Shown here one piece after another: positions 15,616 to 24,240 of a stretch of DNA of 64,000 bases (positions within the stretch are counted from its first letter, which is position 1; each line of letters opens with the position of its first letter). The DNA lies in NCBI GenBank assembly GCA_030538605.1, contig JAUNTQ010000002.1, positions 62,001-126,000 of the forward strand, written 5' to 3'. Source of the stretch: Pseudomonadota bacterium (GTDB taxonomy: Bacteria > Pseudomonadota > Gammaproteobacteria > Burkholderiales > Burkholderiaceae_C). The position numbers were made by a program, and so were the translations under genes. The notes beneath the pieces are model-generated. The model had not been told where the DNA came from and searched no databases. It worked only from the letters and a program-made list of their open reading frames with translations.

Positions 15616-16236
15616 TCAGTTCAGGGGCAGCATCTCGATGCGCACCGGGCCTGAAGCGGGCAGGACGGCCTTGATGTGAACCCGACGCAAATCATGCGCG
15701 ATGGCGAAGAACTCGATCTGCGTCTGGTCGGACTCTTCCCGCTTTTGCGGCGGGTGGTACTGCCCCGCAGGAATGCCGGCTTGACCAAGCTTGTTTTGAG
15801 GTTCGATTACCGTCGGTGGCCTCATTTGGCTGAAGCTGGCCACAAGGTCAGCCCACAGCTGGGCGCTGGCATCTTGCGGCAGGCAGGCGCGCAGTACCTG
15901 AGCCAGTCCATCCATGTCGCCAGTGCGTGCGCGCAAGTTGCCTTCGCCGTCGGTGACGAAGAGCACGACACCCGCACCGGGAATGTGCCGATGGTGCGCG
16001 GTAAAAAACCGGCATGTCGATGCAGACAAGCTCTGGAATGATTCGTCTGGCGACACCACTGCGTCATCGCGATGCCAGCCCACCTCTTTCAGTACGGTGG
16101 CAAGGGCAGGTTCTTTCACAAGCGTGTTTTCCATGGGCGAATTTCCTTGGGCAACAAGCGGTGATGCGGACATCAGCACGATAGATGCCAACACAGTCGT
16201 TGACCATTTGTTGGGGATCAATGTTTCTGCTTTCAA
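15616..16236 (-). CDS. Exported hypothetical protein, candidate immunity protein (paralogue 3)
   Basis: 206 residues. The predicted start is a TTG at 16236 that overlaps the stop of the upstream effector gene (TTGA), implying coupled translation. A signal peptide (WSTTVLASIVLMSASPLVAQ) leads into a body paralogous to 14228-14881, with STCRFFTAHHRHIPGAGVV, RTGDMDGLAQVLRACLPQ, PPTVIEPQNKLGQAGIPAG and KAVLPASGPVRIEM. Its position directly after the effector is where a cognate immunity gene would be expected. Function is inferred from context only. Confidence 0.65.
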   Translation of the reverse strand: MKAETLIPNKWSTTVLASIVLMSASPLVAQGNSPMENTLVKEPALATVLKEVGWHRDDAVVSPDESFQSLSASTCRFFTAHHRHIPGAGVVLFVTDGEGNLRARTGDMDGLAQVLRACLPQDASAQLWADLVASFSQMRPPTVIEPQNKLGQAGIPAGQYHPPQKREESDQTQIEFFAIAHDLRRVHIKAVLPASGPVRIEMLPLN

Positions 16237-18077
16237 TGATTGTCAGTGTTGCCTTTTGGATCGGCGCCTGTCGGGGCAGCAATATCCGCACTGCTTGGCG
16301 CGCGCGAAGGGTCGTATGGGGGAATCCAGAGAGTCGGATCATTCATGATCTGCCGAAAGTTTTCAGCCGTCACGTTCACACCAGTCAGTCTGCTCAGTTG
16401 AGCGTAAATTTCACGTGCTTGCTTGGCGTTGGTCAAGGCACCGTTTGATGCCTGGTAATAGGTCGCACTTGGTCGGGGGTCGAGCAATCTTTGCCATTCC
16501 GTTACAGCTTCGGCTCTTGTCATGGGTCGGCCATGCTGTGCCTTGAATCCTGTGTAATAGGCTTGATACTCCTTGTCGAGATATGCGTAAGTGGGCGATA
16601 CGCGCACATCATCTATCGCGTGATTGATCTCATGTGGGATGGCGTTGATGATTTGCCAGTTTTCGCGCCACTGGTTACTGACTGGCTCATTGTTTGCGGG
16701 CACATCGTGCGGGCTCATGGAAACCATATGGGTGCCAGGGTTGGAGTGTGCTGAACCGGAACCCACCTTGGGATCCCATTTGATTGAAAAGTCTTGCGCC
16801 GGATCAAGCAATTTGCCCAGCGTGTTGTCCAGCACGGTGCGGTCGCCGCCCTGGTAAGTCGTCATGTAGGCGATCGACTTCAACGTCCGCTGCTTGTCTT
16901 CCAGCGACATGCTCTGGAACCAGCCCTTGTCCAGCAGCTTGCCGAAGTTCTCTGCCACGCGTGCGTCGGGGTAGTTGCGCACCTGGCTCAGGACGGCTGT
17001 CTTTTCGTCGGCATTGAGGCGTTGGAAGGACTGGGCCTTGATCAGGTCGGTCAGCGCGCCGGCCAGGCGCTCGTCGCCCGGCTGGCGGCTGGCCAGCGCG
17101 TCGCGCACGCGTTGCTGATCGGCAGCGGGCAGGGCCTTGAATTCGGGCGACTGTGTCAGCGCCACTTCGCGCAGACGGTCTGTTTTGAGCGCGTCGCTGG
17201 CGGACTGGAAGGCCGGGTCACTGAGCAGCCTGTTCAACGCTTGTGACAGCGCGGCATCGCCCTGGCTGTCGCGAAAGGCCTGGCCTGCGATGGCCTGTTG
17301 CTCTGGTGTCAGGGCCTGGTATGCCTCGGACTGCACCAGCTGGCTGGCGGCGTTGGCCTGCGCCTCGGTCAAGGTACCCAGAAAACCCAGGTCAGCGCCC
17401 CGCTGGCCTTCGCGGGCCAGCGCAATGGTGTCCTTGACCGTTTGGGGAATGCCGGGGTCGTTCAGCGCGGCGTCGAGGTCGGCCTTGCCCGCGTTGCCGT
17501 CAGGGCCCTTGTTGAACCAGCCACCGCCATTGGCCGCCGTGTCGAGCATGCGGCCCACGTAGCTGCCGTCGGCGATGGCGGCCAAGGCGGCATCGACATC
17601 GCCGCGGCCGATGGTGCCGTCGATGGCACCTGCGTTTTGCGCCGCGTCCAGAAAGTTCCGCCCCGCCCGGCTGTCCAGCAGGAACTGCGCAGCGGCCTGT
17701 TGCTCTGCAGGGAACTTGCCATCCTTGTTTTCGGCCACGGTGCGCAGATCGCCCTGGCCGATCTTGCCGTCGCCCTGGCCTGCGCCTTGTCTGGCGGTGT
17801 CGTACACGTCGAAGTGCTGATCGAGGATCTCGGTGGCGCGCCGGATATCCATTGGCGCTGCGGGCGGCGTTCGAGGGGTGTGCGGCCGCAGGCCGTCGCC
17901 TTGCGCGGCAGACAAACCACCGCCGAGCTGCTGCGCCATGTCGCGCAAAAGAGTGCTTGGTGCCGGGTTGGTCGCAGGCCGCTTGACAGCCAGCCGGGCG
18001 GTGGGCTCGGCCGGTTGTGGCCCGGCGGGCGCTGGCGGGGGGATGAACAGGCGAGGGCTAGCAGCGATGGCAGTCAT
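16233..18077 (-). CDS. Putative secreted effector with C-terminal HExxH metallopeptidase domain
   Basis: 614 residues from the ATG at 18077, which has GGAG eight bases upstream; the frame continues to 18191 but that part is repeat sequence. Order of parts: an Ala/Pro-rich N-terminus without signal peptide; two or three Asp/Gly-rich motifs (QGDGKIGQGDL, AIDGTIGRGDVDAAL, DGNAGKADLDAALNDP) like those of HrpK/HrpF-type type III proteins; a helical middle; and a C-terminal domain with HEINH (residues 482-486, bases 16620-16634) and a possible third ligand Glu503 in DKEYQAYY. Base composition falls from about 67% to about 50% G+C over the last ~200 codons. The four-gene run to 14228 appears co-transcribed. 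A zinc peptidase toxin is inferred; the export route is unknown. Confidence 0.7.
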   Translation of the reverse strand: MTAIAASPRLFIPPPAPAGPQPAEPTARLAVKRPATNPAPSTLLRDMAQQLGGGLSAAQGDGLRPHTPRTPPAAPMDIRRATEILDQHFDVYDTARQGAGQGDGKIGQGDLRTVAENKDGKFPAEQQAAAQFLLDSRAGRNFLDAAQNAGAIDGTIGRGDVDAALAAIADGSYVGRMLDTAANGGGWFNKGPDGNAGKADLDAALNDPGIPQTVKDTIALAREGQRGADLGFLGTLTEAQANAASQLVQSEAYQALTPEQQAIAGQAFRDSQGDAALSQALNRLLSDPAFQSASDALKTDRLREVALTQSPEFKALPAADQQRVRDALASRQPGDERLAGALTDLIKAQSFQRLNADEKTAVLSQVRNYPDARVAENFGKLLDKGWFQSMSLEDKQRTLKSIAYMTTYQGGDRTVLDNTLGKLLDPAQDFSIKWDPKVGSGSAHSNPGTHMVSMSPHDVPANNEPVSNQWRENWQIINAIPHEINHAIDDVRVSPTYAYLDKEYQAYYTGFKAQHGRPMTRAEAVTEWQRLLDPRPSATYYQASNGALTNAKQAREIYAQLSRLTGVNVTAENFRQIMNDPTLWIPPYDPSRAPSSADIAAPTGADPKGNTDNH

Positions 18078-18109
18078 GCGCAAGGCTCCGGAAAGGCTGA
18101 AATGAAACA

Positions 18110-18228
18110 TGACTTCGCTGCGCTCCATGACTGGCGCTGGCGCGCCATGACAAATGACAAATGCATCGTGCACACCGATGTCGCGAGTCATTTGTCATGC
18201 GCTCGCCAGAGCGCAGTCATTCGTCATC
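18110..18228. repeat. Family D repeat (ATGACtGGCGCTGGCGCGCC), copy 1
   Basis: Inverted repeat with CATGACTGGCGCTGGCGCGC and CATGCGCTCGCCAGAGCGCA arms and ATGACAA tandem units. It lies in the untranslated leader between the effector's start and its upstream promoter-like motif. Other copies are at 32826-32926 and 34684-34810. Confidence 0.75.
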
Positions 18229-18321
18229 GCGCACCGCTGGCGTTTCATGCCATGCGGGTAGTGCGCAGCGCTATGGATAACTGACATGCGGTCCATTTCA
18301 GCAAACCCGATGCCCTGGGGT

Positions 18322-18353
18322 CTATACGTATCGTTCCCATCGGTATCGTTCCC
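18322..18353 (-). promoter_or_regulatory. 32-bp effector-type promoter motif, copy 1
   Basis: On the minus strand it begins GGGAACGATACCGAT and continues GGGAACGATACGTATAG, a 15-bp direct period. About 20 of 32 positions match the motif upstream of the nuclease toxin gene (49300-49331). It lies 245 bp before the effector start, or about 125 bp if the inserted repeat is discounted. No sigma factor or regulator can be named. Confidence 0.6.
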
Positions 18354-18439
18354 AGGGGGCGCAGCATGGCATGTTCCGGGACGGGCTTGTCTGCGCCAGA
18401 GGGGTGTTCGAAAGCACCTGATGGGAAAGATCCCTGGTC

Positions 18440-19771
18440 TCACCGGCTGGGCATGTCCCGCGCGCCGTAGCCCAGGCTGACGGTGGCGTCGGCGGGGATG
18501 GGGGGCATGCTGGCGTGCCAGCTTTCCCACGCGGCGCGCATGGCAGCCAGGCGTTCGGGCTGATGGGGTGCCTGGTTGGCGCGCTCGCGTTCGTCGGTGG
18601 GCAGGTTGAACAGGTAGTCGTGGCCATCGACCCGCAGGTACTTCCAGTCGCCCTCGCGGTGCGCGCGCTGGCCGCGGTGGTTCATGCGCCAGAACAGCGG
18701 GCGGTCGAAGCGCGTGGCGGCGTCGTGCAACAAGGGCAGCAGCGACACGCCGTCGAGCGGGTAGCGGTCATCGGCTTTGGCTTCGCCCGCTTGCAGCAGG
18801 GTGGCCGACCAGTCCATGGTGAGGCAGGGCTGCGCGCTCACCCCGCCGGGCGCGATCACGGCGGGCCAGTGCGCGATCCACGGCACGCGGATGCCGCCTT
18901 CGGTCAGATCCATCTTGCCGCCCACCAGCGGCCAGTTGTCCGAAAAGCGCTCGCCGCCGTTGTCGCTGGTGAAGACGATGAGCGTGTCGTGCAGCAGCTG
19001 CGCCTGCCGCAAGGCGGCCACGATGTGGCCAATGCCTTCGTCCATGTGGTGGATCATGCGGCGATAGGTGTGGATGTTGCCGCCGTGCAGGTGAAACAGC
19101 TTGCCTTGCAGCTCGCCCGCCAGCGCCGCGTCGTCCCGCGTTTCCCAGGGCCAGTGCGGGGCGGTGTAGTGCACGCTGAGAAAAAACGGCGTGCCCGCGC
19201 GCGCACCGGCTGCCATGCGCTGCACATAGTCCACCGAGCGCTCGGTGATGAGGTCGGTGAGATAGCCCTCGGCGGGGTGCTCGGCGTCGCCCAGGTACAG
19301 GTCGTGCGTGCCGTTGTTGCTGCAATGGGTGAAGTAGTCCACCCCGCCCGACATGGGGCCGAAAAATTCGTCGTAACCCGACTTCAACGGCCCGAACGCG
19401 GGCGGATAACCCAGGTGCCACTTGCCCATCAGCGCCGTGCGGTAGCCCGCATCGCGCAGCAGCGAGGGCAAGGTGGGGTGCTCGGGCGGCAGGCCCAGCG
19501 TGGTGCTGCCTTTGCTTTGGCTGTTGATGGGCTCTTCGGCGGCACCGCGCAGGCGGTATTGCCAGCGCGCGGTCATCAGCGCAAAGCGCGTGGGCGAGCA
19601 CACGGGCGAGTTGCTGTAGCCCTGGGTGAGTTTCAGCCCGTCCGCAGCCAACCGATCGAGCACGGGCGAGACCGGGCCCCAGGCGGCGGGCCGCCCGCCG
19701 TAGCAGCCCAGGTCGGCGTAGCCCAGGTCGTCGGCGACGATGAAGACGATGTTGGGGCGGGCTGCTGTCAT
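18440..19771 (-). CDS. Sulfatase (alkaline-phosphatase superfamily)
   Basis: 443 residues. PNIVFIVADDLGYADLGCYG supplies metal ligands Asp14/Asp15. The sulfatase signature CSPTR (residues 58-62) holds the Cys that is converted to formylglycine. Other conserved blocks are MGKWHLG, VHYTAPHWP and VFTSDNGGE. No signal peptide is seen, so a cytoplasmic location is likely. The ATG at 19771 has a good GAGGAAG ribosome site. A Bug-family receptor gene ends only 10 bp upstream, suggesting that uptake of an organic anion and sulfate-ester cleavage are linked. No sulfatase-maturing enzyme is encoded in the window. It resembles arylsulfatases or choline-sulfatase relatives; the substrate is not determined. 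Confidence 0.92.
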   Translation of the reverse strand: MTAARPNIVFIVADDLGYADLGCYGGRPAAWGPVSPVLDRLAADGLKLTQGYSNSPVCSPTRFALMTARWQYRLRGAAEEPINSQSKGSTTLGLPPEHPTLPSLLRDAGYRTALMGKWHLGYPPAFGPLKSGYDEFFGPMSGGVDYFTHCSNNGTHDLYLGDAEHPAEGYLTDLITERSVDYVQRMAAGARAGTPFFLSVHYTAPHWPWETRDDAALAGELQGKLFHLHGGNIHTYRRMIHHMDEGIGHIVAALRQAQLLHDTLIVFTSDNGGERFSDNWPLVGGKMDLTEGGIRVPWIAHWPAVIAPGGVSAQPCLTMDWSATLLQAGEAKADDRYPLDGVSLLPLLHDAATRFDRPLFWRMNHRGQRAHREGDWKYLRVDGHDYLFNLPTDERERANQAPHQPERLAAMRAAWESWHASMPPIPADATVSLGYGARDMPSR

Positions 19772-19781
19772 GGGTGCTTCC

Positions 19782-20759
19782 TCAAGGCTGGTAGCCCGAC
19801 TTTTGCACCACAGGAGCCCACTGCGCGCGGTAGGCGCGGAGCATGGCGCGCGTCTGCTCGGCGTTGCTGGCAACGGGGGTCATCTTGGCGTCGGCAAAGC
19901 GTTGGCGGGTTTCGGGCTCGTTCATCACTTCGCGGATGGCCGCAGACAGGCGCGCCACGCGGTCGGCCGGCATGGCGGCGGGGGCGAAGAAGGCGTTCCA
20001 GCCGGTGGCCACCAGGTCAAGCCCGGCCTCGCGAAAGGTGGGCACGCCCTTGACGAAGGGCGAGGGCTGCTCGCCCGAGCTGGCCAGGATGCGCAGCTTG
20101 CCGGCTTCGTGCTGCGCAATGAGCGTGTCGAGCGTGTCGAAGGCCACCGGCACCTGGCCGCCAAGCAGGTCGCTGATGAGTGGCGCCGAGCCGCGATAGC
20201 CCACCACCTCGCCTTTGACCTTGGCTTGCTCGCCCATCATCAGCGCGAAGAAGTGCGGCAGGCTGCCGGTGGCGGGCACGCCGAAATTGGCCTTCTCGGG
20301 GTTGGCGCGCAGCCAGGCCAGCAAGTGGCTCAGCTCCTTCACCGGCACGGCGCTGGCAACCGCCAGGGCGAACTCGTAGTCGCTGACCTGGGCCACGGGC
20401 TGGAAGTCCTTTTCGGGGTCGTAGCCGTTGTCCTTGAACACCAGCGGCGCCACCACCATGATGGCCGGGTTGGCCAGCATCAGCACGTTGGCGCTGGCGG
20501 GGCTGCCCTTGAGCTGCTGCGCGGCCAGCCGGCCGCCCGCACCGGTGCGGTTTTCGACCACCACGGTCTGGCCCAGCTTGCCGCCCAGGCGTTCGGCCAC
20601 GATGCGCGCGGCGCGGTCGCTGGAGCCCCCCGGCGCGTAGGGCACGACCAGGCGCAGCGTGGTGTCAGCCTGCGCCAGCGCGGGCGCCGACAGGGGCAGG
20701 GCCAGCGACGCGGCCAACAGCGGCAGCAGGGAACGGCGGGAAAGGGTGGGCAGGCGCAT
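19782..20759 (-). CDS. Bug/TctC-family periplasmic receptor
   Basis: 325 residues with a signal peptide (SLLPLLAASLALPLSAPALAQ). Typical Bug blocks are LRLVVPYAPGGSSDRAARIV, QTVVVENRTGAGG, GYDPEKDFQPVAQV and GVPTFREAGLDLVATGW. Bug proteins bind carboxylates or other small organic acids, and most are not next to a TctAB membrane part, as here. It is first in a likely two-gene operon with the sulfatase and divergent from a MarR-type regulator, which may control both. Confidence 0.92.
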   Translation of the reverse strand: MRLPTLSRRSLLPLLAASLALPLSAPALAQADTTLRLVVPYAPGGSSDRAARIVAERLGGKLGQTVVVENRTGAGGRLAAQQLKGSPASANVLMLANPAIMVVAPLVFKDNGYDPEKDFQPVAQVSDYEFALAVASAVPVKELSHLLAWLRANPEKANFGVPATGSLPHFFALMMGEQAKVKGEVVGYRGSAPLISDLLGGQVPVAFDTLDTLIAQHEAGKLRILASSGEQPSPFVKGVPTFREAGLDLVATGWNAFFAPAAMPADRVARLSAAIREVMNEPETRQRFADAKMTPVASNAEQTRAMLRAYRAQWAPVVQKSGYQP

Positions 20760-20864
20760 GGGGTGTCTCCATCAGGGTCGTCACGGGGGGTTACTCCCCT
20801 TGTTGACCGACTGTAGCCAGCCGATCATTGATTGCGCTTGTCCATCATCCTTGGTGTTTTCCCC

Positions 20865-21359
20865 ATGACCGATTCGACGCTGTCCGACCCGCGCCGCCTG
20901 GAAGACCTGCTGCTGTACCGGCTGGCGCGCCTGCTGGCGGCGGGCAGCGTGCCGGTGGTGCGACTGTGCGAGTGCGAATGGGGCATCACCCGGCGCGAAT
21001 GGCGTGTGCTGGCGGTGCTGGTGCGCAGCGAGGGCTGCCTGTCGTCGAGCCTGGCCGAGGCAGCAGGTCTGGATCGCACGCGCACCTCGCGTGCCGTCAC
21101 GCGGCTGGCTGACAAGGGGTTGGTGCGGCGCGAACCGCGGGCCGGCAACCGGCGCGAGGTGGCGCTGTTCCTGACCGAGCGCGGCAGGAAGGCGCACGAC
21201 GAGCTGCTGCCCGGCATCGCGGCGATCAACCGCGAACTGGTCGGCGCGCTGGATGCCGACGCACTGCGCCAGCTTGACGGTGCGCTGGCGCGCTTGCAGA
21301 CGCAGGCCGAGCAGTTGCGTGCCGGGCACATGCAAAAAGCCCGCACGAGGCGGGCTTGA
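20865..21359 (+). CDS. MarR-family transcriptional regulator
   Basis: 164 residues with a winged-helix core: WGITRREWRVLAVLVRSEG, SSLAEAAGLDRTRTSRAVTR (recognition helix) and the wing LVRREPRAGNRREVALFLTE. The ATG at 20865 is chosen over an upstream codon at 20832 because the extra residues have no family match. The 105-bp divergent spacer to the Bug-sulfatase operon is the natural place for its operator. MarR proteins usually release DNA on binding a small aromatic or phenolic ligand. The 3' end of the gene contains the terminator hairpin used by the convergent DUF883 gene. Confidence 0.9.
   Translation: MTDSTLSDPRRLEDLLLYRLARLLAAGSVPVVRLCECEWGITRREWRVLAVLVRSEGCLSSSLAEAAGLDRTRTSRAVTRLADKGLVRREPRAGNRREVALFLTERGRKAHDELLPGIAAINRELVGALDADALRQLDGALARLQTQAEQLRAGHMQKARTRRA
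21337..21357 (-). terminator. Rho-independent terminator for the DUF883 gene
   Basis: The stem AAGCCCGC/GCGGGCTT with loop ACGAG is followed on the minus strand by TTT. It lies 24 bp past the end of the convergent gene at 21381 and inside the last codons of the marR gene. Confidence 0.75.
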
Positions 21360-21380
21360 GTCTGGTTGACGCTCGTGGGC

Positions 21381-21758
21381 TCAGCGTCTGCGGCCCAGCA
21401 ACAGGGCCACGAGCGCGCCAGCGGCGGCGGCAAAGGCCATGGATTTCAGGGGCTGATCCTGCACGTAGGCGGTGGTGCGGTCGGCGTAGAGCTGGGCGCG
21501 TTCCTTTGCCTGGGCGGTGGTGTCGGCGGCCACTTCCTTGCAGCGGTGGGCGGCGTCCTGCACGCGGCAGGCGACGGCGTCGATGGCGGGCTTGAGGTCT
21601 TCGCGCAGGGTGCGCACCTTGGCGTCGGCCTTGTCCAGCGCGTCGTTGGCGTAGTCGCGGGCGGAGTCCACGGTACGCTCGGCCTTGTCGGCGAGTTTGT
21701 CGGTGGCTTCAATGGCGGTTTCGGCGATCTTGTTGACGGTGTTGTCTACTTTGCTCAT
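21381..21758 (-). CDS. DUF883/ElaB/YqjD-like membrane-anchored protein
   Basis: 125 residues. It is a long amphipathic helix rich in Ala, Lys, Asp and Glu (ATDKLADKAERTVDSARDYA), followed by a single C-terminal membrane segment (SMAFAAAAGALVALLLGRR). In E. coli the YqjD/ElaB/YgaM family anchors ribosomes at the inner membrane in stationary phase through the tail helix. AAGGA precedes the ATG at 21758, which is chosen over a longer upstream frame. It lies just downstream of a NarX-like kinase gene on the same strand, but the 113-bp gap leaves co-transcription open. Confidence 0.85.
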   Translation of the reverse strand: MSKVDNTVNKIAETAIEATDKLADKAERTVDSARDYANDALDKADAKVRTLREDLKPAIDAVACRVQDAAHRCKEVAADTTAQAKERAQLYADRTTAYVQDQPLKSMAFAAAAGALVALLLGRRR

Positions 21759-21871
21759 GGCGATCCTTTTGGCGGGCGCGGGGTGGAGAAAAAAAACGGG
21801 TCTCGGGGCAGGCGAGGGCAGGAGTGTCACCTGCGTTGCGGCAAGGTTAACCGCAACGCGCATGGGCCGCA

Positions 21872-23359
21872 TCATCCGGCCGCGCCGGGTGTTGTCGGTG
21901 GCGTTTGCTCGGGTCTGTAGGAAGCGGCCGACAGGCTGGCGCCGCCCAGCGAGCGGGCCAGCTCGCTTTGCGCCTTGGCCTGGCGGCGGGGAATGGTGGC
22001 GGTGATGCGCGTGCCTTTGCCGGCGGCGGAGTTCACGTCCAGGCGGCCGCCGCAGGCTTCGATGCGGTGCCGCATGCCGGCCAGCCCGTGCGAGGCCTGG
22101 GGCCGGCTGCCGGGGTCGAAGCCGATGCCGTCGTCGGTGACGGTGACTTCGGCGTGGTGGGTGTAGTTCTGGAGCGCGACGCGCACGTGGCTGGCGCCGG
22201 CGTATTTGCCGATGTTGGTGAGCGACTCCTGCACCATGCGGTAGATGGTCAGCTCGCTGTTCTCGTCCAGGTCTACCGGCTCAAGCGCGGTTTCCAGCTC
22301 GATGCGCAAGCGCTCGCCGAACTCGCGCGTGAGGATTTCCAGCGAGGCGACCAGCCCCAGGTTGGACAGCGAGGAGGGCCGCAGGTCTTCGATGATGCGG
22401 CGCTTGAGGGCGATGCCCTGGTTGAGGATGTCGGTGAGGTGCTTCAGGCGTTCGGCCAGCTCGGGCGGGTCGGCGGGCAGGCGCGACTTCAGGCGCGCCA
22501 CGTCGAGCTTGGCGGCGGTGAGCAGCGCGCCCAGCTCGTCGTGCAGCTCGCGCGCGAGGTGGGCGCGCTCGACTTCCACGGCCTGTTGCAGGTGGTTGGC
22601 CAGCTCGGTGAGGCGGGTGGTGCGCTGCTTGACCTGCGATTCGAGTGCATCGCGCTCGGCTTCCAGCGCGCGTTTGCTGTTTTCCTCGTTGCGCTGCATT
22701 TGCCGGGTTTGCTGGGTGTAGAGCACGAAGGCGAGCAGCGCCGCCAGAATGCCCGCGGCCAGGCCGAAGCGCGAGACGTTGAGCAGGCGGTAGACCTCGG
22801 CGCGGTCGCGGCTGATGCGTTCTTGCGCGGCGTTGGTCAGCCCATCGGCCAGCGCGCGCGTGTTCTGCATCTGTTGCAGGCCGACGTTGGTGGTCACCAC
22901 GAAGTTCACCGCGTCGAGTTTTTCTTCCTCGCGCAGGCGCACCGTGAGGTCCATCTCGCCGAACTTCTGCGACACGGCCTTGGAGAAGGCCTGGGCTTGC
23001 TTTTGCAGCGGCTTTTCTTCTTGCGCGGCCATGTCTTCGAAGTGCGCCTGCAGCTCGCCAATGCGCTGCTTGGACGCTTCGTAGGGATCGAGGTACGCGC
23101 GGTCGCCGGTCAGCGCAAAGCCGCGCTGGGCCGATTCGGCCTGTGTCAGCTCCAGCAGCATGTCCTTGACGTTGGCGCGCAGCTCGTGCGCCATGCGCAC
23201 GTCGGCCAGCGCGGTGGTGGTCTGCATGTGGGCGCTTTCGTTGATGAGGATCATGGCGCCGGCGCCGACGAAGCCGACCACCAGCGCCGCGCGCATGCGG
23301 CGGCTGATGCGCATGCGGGGTGCGGGTTCGGGCGAGCCGGGGATGTCTTTCAGCAGCAT
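21872..23359 (-). CDS. Sensor histidine kinase (CHASE3, NarX/HisKA_3 type)
   Basis: 495 residues. Membrane segment 1 is near 24-42. A CHASE3-like periplasmic helix bundle follows (ADVRMAHELRANVKDMLLELTQAESAQRGFALTGD...YL), then membrane segment 2 near 197-215 and a coiled coil. The HisKA_3 dimerisation box is ERAHLARELHDELGALLTAA with phospho-acceptor His. The ATPase has DDGIGFDPGS and HGLAGMRHRIEACGG. Such kinases pair with LuxR-type regulators, and one is encoded divergently 82 bp away (23442). The signal is unknown. Confidence 0.92.
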   Translation of the reverse strand: MLLKDIPGSPEPAPRMRISRRMRAALVVGFVGAGAMILINESAHMQTTTALADVRMAHELRANVKDMLLELTQAESAQRGFALTGDRAYLDPYEASKQRIGELQAHFEDMAAQEEKPLQKQAQAFSKAVSQKFGEMDLTVRLREEEKLDAVNFVVTTNVGLQQMQNTRALADGLTNAAQERISRDRAEVYRLLNVSRFGLAAGILAALLAFVLYTQQTRQMQRNEENSKRALEAERDALESQVKQRTTRLTELANHLQQAVEVERAHLARELHDELGALLTAAKLDVARLKSRLPADPPELAERLKHLTDILNQGIALKRRIIEDLRPSSLSNLGLVASLEILTREFGERLRIELETALEPVDLDENSELTIYRMVQESLTNIGKYAGASHVRVALQNYTHHAEVTVTDDGIGFDPGSRPQASHGLAGMRHRIEACGGRLDVNSAAGKGTRITATIPRRQAKAQSELARSLGGASLSAASYRPEQTPPTTPGAAG

Positions 23360-23441
23360 GGTGGGCGGTGACTCATAGAATGGGCTGGCTCGATAACCGC
23401 TGCGGGCGTGGCGCCCTCAGCCATTTTTTTTGGGAAACGAA

Positions 23442-24074
23442 ATGATCAAAGTCGGCATCGTGGACGACCACGCCATCGTCCGCTCCGGGCTCAAGCAGTT
23501 TTTCTCCGAGCACGTCGATCTGCGCGTGGCCGGCGAGGCCGCCAGCGGGCGCGAGGCGATTGACCTGGTGCGCACGACGGAGCTGGACGTGCTGGTGATG
23601 GACTTGTCCATGCCGGGGCAAAGCGGCATCGACGCGCTGGCCATGATCCGTGCCAAGGCGCCGGACGTGGGCATTCTCATTCTCTCGGGCTACCCGGAGG
23701 AGCATTACGCGATGAACCTGATCCGCCAGGGCGCCAGCGGCTACCTGAACAAGGAGTGCGAGCCGGGCGAGATCGTCGAGGCCATTCGCACCATCGCGCT
23801 GGGCAAGCGCTACATCACGCCCAGCGTGGCCGAGCTGCTGGCCCAACAACTGGGCCGCAAGAGCGATGCGCTGCCGCACGAGCAACTGTCGGAGCGGGAG
23901 TTCCAGGTGTTCCTGAAGCTGGCCAAGGGGCAGACGGCGGGCGATATCGCCAACGCGCTGTCGCTGTCGGTGAAGACGGTGAGCACCTACCGCACGCGCC
24001 TGATGGAAAAAATGGGCCTGAGCTCCAACAGCGACCTGACCTATTACGCGTTGAAGAACCGGCTGATCGACTGA
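23442..24074 (+). CDS. LuxR/FixJ-type response regulator
   Basis: 210 residues. The receiver has VGIVDDHAIVR, phospho-acceptor Asp in VLVMDLSMPG and conserved ILSGY and LNKE. The helix-turn-helix LSEREFQVFLKLAKGQTAGD...SVKTVSTYRTRLMEKMG resembles UvrY/GacA and related NarL regulators. The ATG at 23442 fits the usual MIKVGIVDDH start; a TTG 12 bases earlier is less likely. It is head-to-head with the NarX-like kinase, almost certainly its partner. A family A palindrome follows at 24141. Confidence 0.92.
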   Translation: MIKVGIVDDHAIVRSGLKQFFSEHVDLRVAGEAASGREAIDLVRTTELDVLVMDLSMPGQSGIDALAMIRAKAPDVGILILSGYPEEHYAMNLIRQGASGYLNKECEPGEIVEAIRTIALGKRYITPSVAELLAQQLGRKSDALPHEQLSEREFQVFLKLAKGQTAGDIANALSLSVKTVSTYRTRLMEKMGLSSNSDLTYYALKNRLID

Positions 24075-24140
24075 AGCCGCGCATCGCGCTGCGCGAGCCG
24101 GTGGTGCCTGCGACGCGCCTTTGCGCGTCTTCAGGCGATT

Positions 24141-24240
24141 TAAAAAAGATAGCTGCTTGCGCATGTTATACCTTGATTTCAGTATGAATTTAACTTGAAA
24201 TCGTTGTATAACGTGCGAAAGCAGCTATTGTTTTTGATTT
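24141..24240. repeat. Family A palindrome, copy 3
   Basis: Arms AAAAGATAGCTGCTTGCGCA and TGCGAAAGCAGCTATTGTTT, with complementary inner arms GTTATAC/GTATAAC. It sits between two convergent response-regulator genes and contains the stop codon (TAG in CAATAGCTGC) of the minus-strand one. Confidence 0.85.

Noticed and set aside
18322..18353. The effector motif as a known hrp box or PIP box
   Set aside because: A TTCGB-N15-TTCGB pattern is absent, and the HrpL GGAACC-N15/16-CCACNNA pattern is incomplete. The 15-bp period does not fit either, so it is left unnamed.
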